A DNA stretch of 5,650 bases from Verrucomicrobiaceae bacterium. GTDB taxonomy: Bacteria; Verrucomicrobiota; Verrucomicrobiia; Verrucomicrobiales; Akkermansiaceae. The stretch spans positions 1-5,650 of the forward strand of contig JAIXVN010000400.1 in assembly GCA_027483005.1 (NCBI GenBank), read 5' to 3'. This document shows positions 1-5,650 of this stretch, one piece after another. Below the pieces are notes generated by a model. The model had not been told where the DNA came from, searched no databases, and saw nothing but the letters and a program-made list of their open reading frames with translations. How positions within the stretch are numbered: the stretch's first letter is position 1; each line of letters opens with the position of its first letter. The position numbers and the translations under genes were made by a program.

Positions 1-611
1 CCGTGACCACCTACTTCAATGGCGGGCCGAACAAGGTGGAAACCGCGAGTGCCCCGACGGTCAACAACGCCACCGGCGACGTCACCTTGGCCTGGAGCGG
101 CGTGGAGGGAGGAACCTATCTGGTCGAAGCCTCCGATGACCTCGTCATCTGGCCGGACCTCGCGCCGACCGTCACCGCCACCGATGACCAGGCCTCGTTC
201 ATTGAAAGCGGAGCGAGGAACAGTCACCGCAAGCGCTTCTACCGGGTCTCAAGAAAGTCCCTCGCCAGCTTTGACAGCAAGGGCTTCGACTACACCGTTG
301 CGGGCACCGGGGGAGGAGTGACGACGGCCACCGTACCTGGAGGCATCTTCACTCGCGGCAACTCCTGCACGCTCACCATCCCCATCCCCACCAACTCCAC
401 TCCTCCCGTGCCACCCGCCAACGTCGCGGTCACCCGCGTCAGCATCGGAGGCTCCACCGCTGGGGTCTCCGCGCTTGTTCATACCTCGCAGTATGTCGTC
501 ACCTGCACCTACACCGTGCCGACGGGCACCACCGGGGCGAAGAACGTCGTGGTCACCTTTCCCGGGCCCAGCACCATCTACACCCTGACCGGAGGACTGA
601 CGGTCAACTGA
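1..611 (+). CDS. Secreted protein, C-terminal part; probable YHYH-family protein (5' end outside window)
   Basis: The frame is open from the left edge to TGA at 609-611; 202 residues are visible and the true start lies upstream. Residues about 15-83 form a small beta-rich domain with the verrucomicrobial pattern: an aromatic strand (T38-Y39-L40-V41-E42), S44-D45-D46-L47 followed by W50, and a closing K77-R78-F79-Y80-R81-V82. Residues about 90-202 form a second beta-rich, Pro/Thr/Gly-rich domain resembling an Ig/IPT-like fold, with R118-G119, a P134-P-x-P-P-A-N segment and a terminal Y193-T-L-T-G-G. Two cysteines, C122 and C168, could form a disulfide. From memory, this two-domain tail resembles the ends of verrucomicrobial YHYH proteins, which often neighbour MbnP/MbnH genes. 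The diagnostic YHYH motif would lie outside the window, so the family name is inference. Only 10 bases separate it from the next gene, which suggests one transcript. Confidence 0.8.
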   Translation, partial: VTTYFNGGPNKVETASAPTVNNATGDVTLAWSGVEGGTYLVEASDDLVIWPDLAPTVTATDDQASFIESGARNSHRKRFYRVSRKSLASFDSKGFDYTVAGTGGGVTTATVPGGIFTRGNSCTLTIPIPTNSTPPVPPANVAVTRVSIGGSTAGVSALVHTSQYVVTCTYTVPTGTTGAKNVVVTFPGPSTIYTLTGGLTVN

Positions 612-621
612 GCCTCTGGTC

Positions 622-2349
622 ATGCGCTTTCATCGATCCCTGCTCCTGATGTGGATGCTGCTTTGCGCGCAGTTCGCGGAGGCGTCACGTCTGGAGGTCA
701 GCATCGAACCAGTCTTCAACGGCGAGCCGCTGCGCCTGGATTCCCTGCGCCATGAAACCTCTGCCGGTGAGACCCTTTCCGTCGCCCGACTGAGTTATCT
801 CATCAGTGGTGTGGCCTTGCAGAGGGCAGATGGAACATGGATCGAGTTCCCGGGGCTCAACGCCTGGATGGACCTGTCATCGCGGCGGCATCTTCTCCAG
901 TTGGACGGAGTCGAGGAGGCCAGTTATCAAGCCCTGCGCTTCCACGTCGGACCGGATGCCGCTGCCAATGCGGCCGACGTTTCCGCAATCCCCGCCGGTG
1001 ACCCGCTGAACCCGAACCTCAACGGCCTGCATTGGAGCTGGCAGGGCGGTTACATCTTCATGGCGCTCGAAGGGCACTATCGCCGGGGAAACGCTGAACC
1101 GTTGGGTTATGCCTATCATCTGGCACGCGATCCGAACCGCACGGCGATCAGCTTGAGCGCTCCGTTGGATCTGCGGAAAAACGCAGGCGTCCAGATCCAG
1201 TTCGATGTGGCCAGCCTGCTGAATGCCCCGCGACCCCTCTCATTCGACAAGGACGGGACCGCGACCCACTCCCGGGATGGCGACCCCATCGCAGCGGCCC
1301 TGGTGGCGAATCTTCGCGGAGCTTTCCGAGTGAACCGGATCGTCACCGGGGTCTCCGAAGCGGAGGCCCGGCCACCGGTCAAGCCCATCGATCTGCCCGC
1401 AAGGTTCACGCCCTACCGCTTCACCATGAGCCGCACGTTTCCGGTCCCGGATCTGCCGCGCGACAATCCATTGATCGTCGAGCGTGTTTCGCTGGGAGAT
1501 AAGCTTTTCCACGATCCGCGCCTGTCGCGTGATGGATCGATCTCCTGTGCGAGTTGTCATCACGCGGATGCCGCCTTCACCGATGGGCTGAAGGTGAGCC
1601 GTGGCATCGAGGGTCGTAGCGGCGACCGCAACGCCATGCCGCTTTTCAACCTGGCGTGGAAGCGGGAGTTCTTCTGGGACGGCCGGGCGAAGTCGCTGCG
1701 CGGGCAGGTGCTCATGCCGATCCAGGATCACCGGGAAATGGACGAGACGCTGGAGAAGGTCTGCGAAAAGCTGGCTGCCTCTCCGGAGGATGTCGGCCTG
1801 TTTGGCAAGGCCTTCGGCTCACCTGGCATCACGGCGGAAAAGGTGTCGCTGGCCCTCGAGCAGTATCTCCTCACCCTCAGCGCGCGGGATTCCCGCTTCG
1901 ACCGGGCCTTCGCCGGAAAGGCCACCCTCAGGGAGGAGGAAAAGCGCGGCTTCGAGCTCTTCATGACCGAGTATGAGCCGCGCACCGGGCAGCTTGGAGC
2001 GGACTGCTTCCACTGCCATGGCGGGGCACTGTTCAGCGATCAGCAGTTCCACGACAACGGCCTCGAAGGAGACGCGGTCGGCCGGGCGAAGGTCACCGGC
2101 TCAGCCTCGGATCAGGGGAAGTTCGCCACTCCGTCGTTGAGGAATGTCGCTCTAACAGCTCCGTACATGCACGATGGTCGCTTCGCCACGCTGGAGGAAG
2201 TGGTCGAGCATTACAGCACCGGCATCCACCGTCGTTCCACCCTCGATCCCAACCTCGCCAAGCATCCCGAGACCGGACTGCATCTCACCGCTCCCGACAA
2301 GGCCGCGCTGGTGGCCTTCCTGAAGACGCTGACGGATGAGGGGCAGTGA
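622..2349 (+). CDS. MbnP-like domain fused to MbnH/cytochrome-c-peroxidase-like di-heme enzyme
   Basis: This is a 575-residue exported fusion. Residues 1-21 are a Sec signal peptide (R2, R5, hydrophobic core, A19-E-A21 cleavage site). Residues about 24-237 match the MbnP-like fold: an N-terminal beta strand, L136-H-W138-S-W140-Q-G-G-Y-I-F-M-A-L-E150-G, Y165-H166, and a closing A-N-L-R-G-A-F235-R-V. A Pro-rich linker (about 238-275) leads to the di-heme part: L291-G-x-x-L-F-H-D-P-R-L-S302, heme motif C309-A-S-C312-H313, inter-heme F351-W352-D-G-R-A, M365-P-I-Q-D, second heme motif C462-F-H-C465-H466, and Y515-M516-H-D-G-R, where M516 is the likely distal ligand. In known pairs the MbnH enzyme uses peroxide to convert an MbnP tryptophan to kynurenine for copper binding. 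By analogy W138 or W140 would be the substrate, which is inference. The MbnP part lacks cysteines; the only non-heme Cys in the mature protein is C381. No clear ribosome binding site was seen; the ATG immediately before the signal peptide decides the start. An ordinary peroxidase with an appended domain is the alternative. Confidence 0.93.
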   Translation: MRFHRSLLLMWMLLCAQFAEASRLEVSIEPVFNGEPLRLDSLRHETSAGETLSVARLSYLISGVALQRADGTWIEFPGLNAWMDLSSRRHLLQLDGVEEASYQALRFHVGPDAAANAADVSAIPAGDPLNPNLNGLHWSWQGGYIFMALEGHYRRGNAEPLGYAYHLARDPNRTAISLSAPLDLRKNAGVQIQFDVASLLNAPRPLSFDKDGTATHSRDGDPIAAALVANLRGAFRVNRIVTGVSEAEARPPVKPIDLPARFTPYRFTMSRTFPVPDLPRDNPLIVERVSLGDKLFHDPRLSRDGSISCASCHHADAAFTDGLKVSRGIEGRSGDRNAMPLFNLAWKREFFWDGRAKSLRGQVLMPIQDHREMDETLEKVCEKLAASPEDVGLFGKAFGSPGITAEKVSLALEQYLLTLSARDSRFDRAFAGKATLREEEKRGFELFMTEYEPRTGQLGADCFHCHGGALFSDQQFHDNGLEGDAVGRAKVTGSASDQGKFATPSLRNVALTAPYMHDGRFATLEEVVEHYSTGIHRRSTLDPNLAKHPETGLHLTAPDKAALVAFLKTLTDEGQ

Positions 2350-2394
2350 GTGGTGAGTCTGTTGGGCACAACGCGGAGTGCGCTCAAGTTCAAC
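2350..2394. other. Convergent intergenic gap without a clear terminator
   Basis: These 45 bases lie between the stops of the fusion gene (plus strand) and the esterase gene (minus strand). I see only very short self-complementary pieces, such as GTTG/CAAC around a 4-base loop near 2370, and no U-rich tail on either strand. Transcripts from the two sides may therefore overlap into the opposite gene. Confidence 0.5.
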
Positions 2395-3804
2395 TCACGG
2401 CCTGACCTCGGCCTTCAGCTTGTAGAAGCCCCGTCCAAGGCCCGAGGACGCGACCCTCCATGAGCCATCCGAATGGGTGGTGATCCGATTGGCTGGAACG
2501 GCCTGCCAGGACGTGAGGCCGGAGGATTCCAACACGGTGATCGAGGCATAGCGGAGCCCGATCGTGGAAGGGGTGAAGCGCAAGGTGCTGCCTGGAGATT
2601 GAAGGAAGGTCATCGGCTGCGAGCGCTGCTTCGGGGAGGAGCCAAGGGCATACTCCACCAGGTTGGGAATGCCATCCTGGTCATCGTCCGCTGCCGTGCC
2701 TCCGAGTCCGGGGTAGCCGCTTTTCCAGGTGTTGTAAACGGTGTCCGGGTTCATGCCGAGGATGTTGGAAAGGACCTCGCGGTTGGGAAACAAGGTCAGG
2801 CTCACCCCGGTGGCCTCGGTCAGGGCCCGCATCACTTCGTTGGCGATCAAGGCCTGCCCGGAGGTGCTGGGGTGGAAGCCGTCCTTGCAGAAGACATAGT
2901 TGGAGGCGTTCGTCGTGGAGGTGGAGGTGGCGATCAGGGAGGTGCCATTGAGGTGGAAGGGCACGACGTCGAAGATCAGGTCGGTGAGCTTGTCCACCGA
3001 GGCGACTTTCGCCCCCTTGGTGGCGGCCATCGATCGGATTGACGCGTTCATCGCGGCGATCTTCTGACGGGTGGAAAGCCGGCGCACAGGATCCGTGTAG
3101 GTGCTGCTGACGTCAAGAGTGGCGCCCACATCCGGGCAGGTGGCGATCACGATCGGCAGGTTGGGCTTTCGGGTGCGGATCCAGTCGTGGATGAAGGCGA
3201 GGTTGGCGACGATGCCGCTGAGGTAGGTCGGCGATTCGGTGTTGTTGAAAATCTGGCTGTATTGGTCCTTGAGATCGTTTCCCCCAAGGAAGATCACCGC
3301 CACATCGCAGAGGTTGATTTCGTTGGTGAGGTTGTTGCGGGTTGGGGTATCGAGGAGGCTGGTGCCTGTTGAATTGAGGATGTTCTTCCAGTCGATGGTG
3401 GTTTTACCCGGAAGCCCGAAGTTCAAGCGGTAGCCGCCAGTCCTCCAGTCACCATAGCCGAAGTAGCTCGAAGTATAGGTGCCGAAGGTGGCTTCCGTGC
3501 CACGTCGCTCGGACACCAGCTCCACCCAGTTCTTGGAATTGATGCTGAAGGCGATCTCCATGAACTTGTACTCCTCGGACAAGCTGTCGCCGATCGTCAG
3601 GACCTTGAGCGGAGCGGCCCGCAGCGGCAGCGCGATCAGGATCGGCACGATGAGCCATCGAAGGAGGGGGGCGACCCTGTCTGGCGACCTTAGCCTGAGA
3701 CTTTCCTGAAATCCACCCCCGCCTTGGGCAATTTCCCGAACGAAAAACGGGGCGGCCCCGCACCCGCGGAACCGCCCCGTTTCGGAGCCATGAGCAACTA
3801 GCAA
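2395..3804 (-). CDS. SGNH/GDSL hydrolase (esterase family) with signal peptide and verrucomicrobial C-terminal domain; start uncertain
   Basis: This is a probable exported serine esterase or deacetylase of the SGNH superfamily; the substrate is not predictable. Numbering is from the longest frame (TTG at 3804). Block I is G72-D73-S74-L75-S76 with nucleophile S74. G130 or G133 is the candidate block II glycine. Block III is G174-G175-N176-D177. Block V is D308-G-F-H311, giving a Ser/Asp/His triad. A hydrophobic stretch L47-R-W-L-I-V-P-I-L-I-A-L-P-L-R-A-A64 just before the domain is a signal peptide. After the catalytic domain come an acidic D373-D-D-Q-D377-G-I-P-N381-L-V-E-Y segment and a terminal beta domain (S-S-G-L-T-S-W ... 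G-F-Y-K-L) like those of its neighbours. Residues 1 to about 40 translate a terminator hairpin and are probably not made. The only other ATG/GTG/TTG before the domain is GTG at 3648, which would cut away the charged n-region of the signal peptide. The true start is likely between about 3650 and 3735, possibly at a rare codon. Confidence 0.88.
   Translation of the reverse strand: MLVAHGSETGRFRGCGAAPFFVREIAQGGGGFQESLRLRSPDRVAPLLRWLIVPILIALPLRAAPLKVLTIGDSLSEEYKFMEIAFSINSKNWVELVSERRGTEATFGTYTSSYFGYGDWRTGGYRLNFGLPGKTTIDWKNILNSTGTSLLDTPTRNNLTNEINLCDVAVIFLGGNDLKDQYSQIFNNTESPTYLSGIVANLAFIHDWIRTRKPNLPIVIATCPDVGATLDVSSTYTDPVRRLSTRQKIAAMNASIRSMAATKGAKVASVDKLTDLIFDVVPFHLNGTSLIATSTSTTNASNYVFCKDGFHPSTSGQALIANEVMRALTEATGVSLTLFPNREVLSNILGMNPDTVYNTWKSGYPGLGGTAADDDQDGIPNLVEYALGSSPKQRSQPMTFLQSPGSTLRFTPSTIGLRYASITVLESSGLTSWQAVPANRITTHSDGSWRVASSGLGRGFYKLKAEVRP
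3743..3782 (-). terminator. Intrinsic (Rho-independent) terminator of the modular surface-protein gene
   Basis: There is a perfect 11-bp inverted repeat: AAACGGGGCGG at 3745-3755 and CCGCCCCGTTT at 3772-3782. Inside it, a further 4-bp stem (CCGC 3758-3761 with GCGG 3766-3769) closes an ACCC loop, separated by a small internal loop. Read on the minus strand, the hairpin ends in TTTTT (complement of 3743-3747). It starts 30 bases after the TGA at 3812-3814, so it fits as the terminator of that gene. On the plus strand the tail is only TTT, so it is a poor terminator in that direction. Confidence 0.85.
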
Positions 3805-3811
3805 GAAATCA

Positions 3812-5650
3812 TCAAGGGGTCACGTTGAGGCGGATGAACAGCGAGGTCGGTCCGCTCGGGAGGGTGAAGGTGACCGGGCCGTTCGACGGAGCCGAAACAC
3901 TGCCAGGATAGGTCACCGAGGCATCCGTCCAGCTTGTCAGGTTGGTGGAAACCTCGACCTTGAAGGAGGTGATGAGCGTTCCGCTGGCACGCGGCCAGGT
4001 CACCGTGCCTGCGGAGATGCCGGGATTGACCGTGAAGGCATTGCCCGGAGTTCCCATGAAGTATTCGACGCCGTTGGCGATGCCGTCGCCGTCGAAGTCC
4101 AGGTTCGCGGCCTGGTTGTCGATGGAGTCGTTCCAATCATCATAGCTGACTCCCGCCGTGCCGGTTCTGAAGCTGGCCACGCTGCCGTAGGTTGTGCCTA
4201 GGCTGTTCGTCGCGTAAGCTTTGAGGCTGTAGCCGACCGCGCTGGCCAGGCCGGTGATCGGAGAAGTGTAGCTGCCGGTGGTGGTGCCACCCTCGACCAC
4301 GGTCGTGACGCCAAGGCCACCAATGAGCGGGTCGGCGTTGGTGTTGGTCACCGAGTAAACAAAGCCACGAGCGGTGATCGGCAGGTAGCCGTCAGCCGTC
4401 ACGTTGCCGTTGAAGGTAGCGCTGGAGCCTGTGATCGAAGAAGCCGAGGCGCTGCCGAGGACTGGAGCGGTGGGGACGGCGACCAGGACATCCGCGATTC
4501 CGATCTGGCGGCGTGCACCGCCGGTTCCGACGTTGCCATCGCTGACCCAGGTGAGGGTGATGACGTCATCCGGTGCGATTGAGAGTCCCGTGACCAGTTT
4601 CGCCTTGGTAGCATCCACAGCGGCCGAAGTAGAGTAATCCAGTTCGGTGACCGGAGTTCCATTGAGGCTGAAGGTCCAGGCAGGCTCGCGGGATTGGTCG
4701 GCTCGTGAGACGCGTCCCAGATAGGACACATACAACTGGGTGAGGGTGGTTCCCGTGTTGTTCTTCAGGGAAAGGGACGCGGTGACCGTGGCGCTTCCTC
4801 CGACGTGCTGATATCCGAGCACTCCGGGAGTCACTCCACCCACAAGTCCACCTGAAGAAGTGGCAGGTCCCCAGGTTCCTGCGTAGCTGTTCAGGCCACC
4901 CGAGGAAACCACGCTCCAACCAGCAGGCAGGGTGCCGTTGACGATGCTTCCAGTGAAGTTGTCGAAGGCTTCGGAGTATTGGGTTGATAGGAAGGGAATC
5001 GCCGGAAGCGTGAAGATCGTGACGGCCGAGGAGTGGGTCGTTCCTTCGGCGTTGGTCGCGTAGGATGCCACCGAGTATTGGCTGCCTGGAGTCAGTCCGG
5101 TGATCGGAAGGCTGAAGGCTCCAACCTCAGTGGAAACATCCGCGATCTTGGTGACACCGGATTCACCGGACTGAGGGGTGGCATCGACCGAGGTCAGTGA
5201 GTAAACAATGCCGCGCTCCGTGATCGGGCTTCCTCCATCCGAGGAAACGGCGGACCCAACGGTGACCGAGTTCTGGGAGAGGGAAGAGTAACTCGGAGTC
5301 ACCCCGGCCACGCTCGGCGGCAAGGTGGCGGCGCCTGATTCAACCGAAACGGCCGAGATTCCGATTTGTTCGCGTGCGTTTGACCCTACTGCGGTATCTC
5401 CGTTGGAATTCCAGGTGATCGAGAATGAGCCGCCAACCGGGATGGCGAGGCCTGTGAGCGAGGCGGTCCTGAGCACGTTGTCGCCCTCCGAGGTCACATA
5501 GCCCAGAGCCGGGATGGGGACCGAGTTGGCTCCGTAATTGAGGGTGACCGTGTAGGCCGGGGTTCTTCCGGCACCGTCTCGCGCACGTCGTCCGCGGTAG
5601 GAGATGGTGAGGTCAGTGATCTCCGCTCCGGTGCCATTGGTGAGATTGAG
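3812..5650 (-). CDS. Large modular secreted/surface protein, C-terminal 612 residues (5' end outside window)
   Basis: The frame is open from the right edge to TGA at 3812-3814. GTG at 5497 is in frame but unlikely to be the start, because the 51 codons before it continue the same repeat unit. Numbering is from the window edge. Unit 1: a beta-sandwich part, residues <1-106 (S17-Y-R-G-R, W80-N-S-N-G-D, R93-E-Q-I-G-I98), then a fibronectin-III-like part, about 107-216 (I143-T-E-R-G-I-V-Y-S, I183-T-G-L, Y197-A-T-N-A-E-G-T). Unit 2 repeats this: beta-sandwich about 217-392 (F229-D-N-F, L241-P-A-G-W245, S309-Y-L-G-R, W368-V-S-D-G, R381-Q-I-G-I385) and FnIII-like about 393-497 (I425-T-A-R-G-F-V-Y-S, A480-T-N-S-L-G-T). 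The tail, 498-612, has D504-D-W-N-D, D518-F-D-G-D-G-I-A-N526-G-V-E-Y, then S-T-N-L-T-S-W ... F-I-R-L. No catalytic motif is visible; any enzyme domain and the signal peptide would be upstream. An adhesin, surface-layer protein or the accessory tail of a large hydrolase are all possible. Confidence 0.85.
   Translation of the reverse strand, partial: LNLTNGTGAEITDLTISYRGRRARDGAGRTPAYTVTLNYGANSVPIPALGYVTSEGDNVLRTASLTGLAIPVGGSFSITWNSNGDTAVGSNAREQIGISAVSVESGAATLPPSVAGVTPSYSSLSQNSVTVGSAVSSDGGSPITERGIVYSLTSVDATPQSGESGVTKIADVSTEVGAFSLPITGLTPGSQYSVASYATNAEGTTHSSAVTIFTLPAIPFLSTQYSEAFDNFTGSIVNGTLPAGWSVVSSGGLNSYAGTWGPATSSGGLVGGVTPGVLGYQHVGGSATVTASLSLKNNTGTTLTQLYVSYLGRVSRADQSREPAWTFSLNGTPVTELDYSTSAAVDATKAKLVTGLSIAPDDVITLTWVSDGNVGTGGARRQIGIADVLVAVPTAPVLGSASASSITGSSATFNGNVTADGYLPITARGFVYSVTNTNADPLIGGLGVTTVVEGGTTTGSYTSPITGLASAVGYSLKAYATNSLGTTYGSVASFRTGTAGVSYDDWNDSIDNQAANLDFDGDGIANGVEYFMGTPGNAFTVNPGISAGTVTWPRASGTLITSFKVEVSTNLTSWTDASVTYPGSVSAPSNGPVTFTLPSGPTSLFIRLNVTP
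4160..5650 (-). repeat. Tandem protein-coding repeat: two beta-sandwich + FnIII-like units of about 285 codons
   Basis: Unit 2 spans about 4160-5002 and unit 1 spans 5003 to beyond 5650. Matching landmarks are offset by 292 (S-Y-x-G-R), 287 (Q-I-G-I) and 282 (R-G-x-V-Y-S) residues, giving a period near 285 residues or 855 bases. The copies are diverged, and I did not see long identical DNA between them, so this is an old duplication rather than a recent one. More units may continue past the right edge. Confidence 0.75.

Noticed and set aside
249..623. Open minus-strand frame of 124 codons opposite the first gene
   Set aside because: It has Gly/Arg/Asp-rich composition with no motif, and the plus-strand frame here has clear domain patterns.
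652..666. Possible lipoprotein signal (M-L-L-C at residues 12-15 of the fusion)
   Set aside because: Position -1 to the Cys is Leu rather than Gly/Ala/Ser, and a good signal peptidase I site (A-E-A) follows, so an ordinary Sec signal is more likely.
1240..1731. Open minus-strand frame opposite the heme domain
   Set aside because: It is fully antisense to conserved heme-binding codons of the fusion and its translation shows no recognisable motif.
2473..3042. Long open plus-strand frame, Gly-rich, 189 codons
   Set aside because: It lies wholly antisense to the esterase catalytic and C-terminal codons, has low-complexity Gly/Val/Glu composition, and shows no domain; it is a side effect of GC-rich codon use.
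3449..3763. Overlapping minus-strand frame across the esterase N-terminus, considered as a frameshifted start
   Set aside because: Its residues are Arg-rich without a signal peptide, while the esterase frame keeps a clean hydrophobic signal peptide in phase with the GDSL motif. It would explain the start only with an extra indel that I cannot show.
5495..5497. GTG at 5497 as the start of the modular protein
   Set aside because: The frame stays open for another 51 codons to the window edge and those residues belong to the same repeat unit, so this is an internal valine.
4160..5650. CRISPR-like or short tandem DNA repeat
   Set aside because: The similarity is at protein level with a period near 855 bases and diverged DNA; there are no short direct repeats with spacers.

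Overview
The window is GC-rich bacterial DNA that most resembles the Verrucomicrobia (Verrucomicrobiales-like). The basis is protein style rather than any marker gene. Three of the four genes encode exported proteins with a small beta-rich domain carrying a '(S)S-x-L-x-x-W ... F-Y/I-R/K-L/V' signature, and two of them precede it with a D-x-D-x-D-G-x-x-N-x-x-E-Y segment. Both are typical of secreted verrucomicrobial proteins. No rRNA, tRNA, transposase, CRISPR array or phage gene is visible.

Plus-strand half (1-2349): the 3' end of a secreted protein gene (1-611), probably a YHYH-type protein, is followed after 10 bases by a 575-residue gene (622-2349). This second product is the centre of interest. 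It fuses an MbnP-like domain to a di-heme MbnH/MauG/cytochrome-c-peroxidase-like enzyme in one polypeptide. In known systems MbnP and MbnH are two proteins: the di-heme enzyme oxidises a tryptophan of MbnP to kynurenine, which is needed for copper binding. Here enzyme and presumed substrate are covalently joined, and the MbnP-like part has no cysteine.

Minus-strand half (2395-5650): read from the right edge, there is first the 3' part of a large modular secreted protein (3812 to beyond 5650), built from a repeated unit of about 285 residues (beta-sandwich plus fibronectin-III-like domain). A strong intrinsic terminator follows (3743-3782). After it comes an SGNH/GDSL esterase-family gene (2395 to about 3650-3800) with a signal peptide and a verrucomicrobial C-terminal domain. 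The two halves converge, with only 45 bases between the stops at 2349 and 2395.

Functionally, the plus-strand pair looks like a periplasmic or extracytoplasmic metal/redox operon. The minus-strand genes look like exported carbohydrate- or surface-related proteins and need not be linked to it. The main annotation problem is the esterase start: the longest frame reads straight through the terminator hairpin, and no ordinary ATG is available before its signal peptide.
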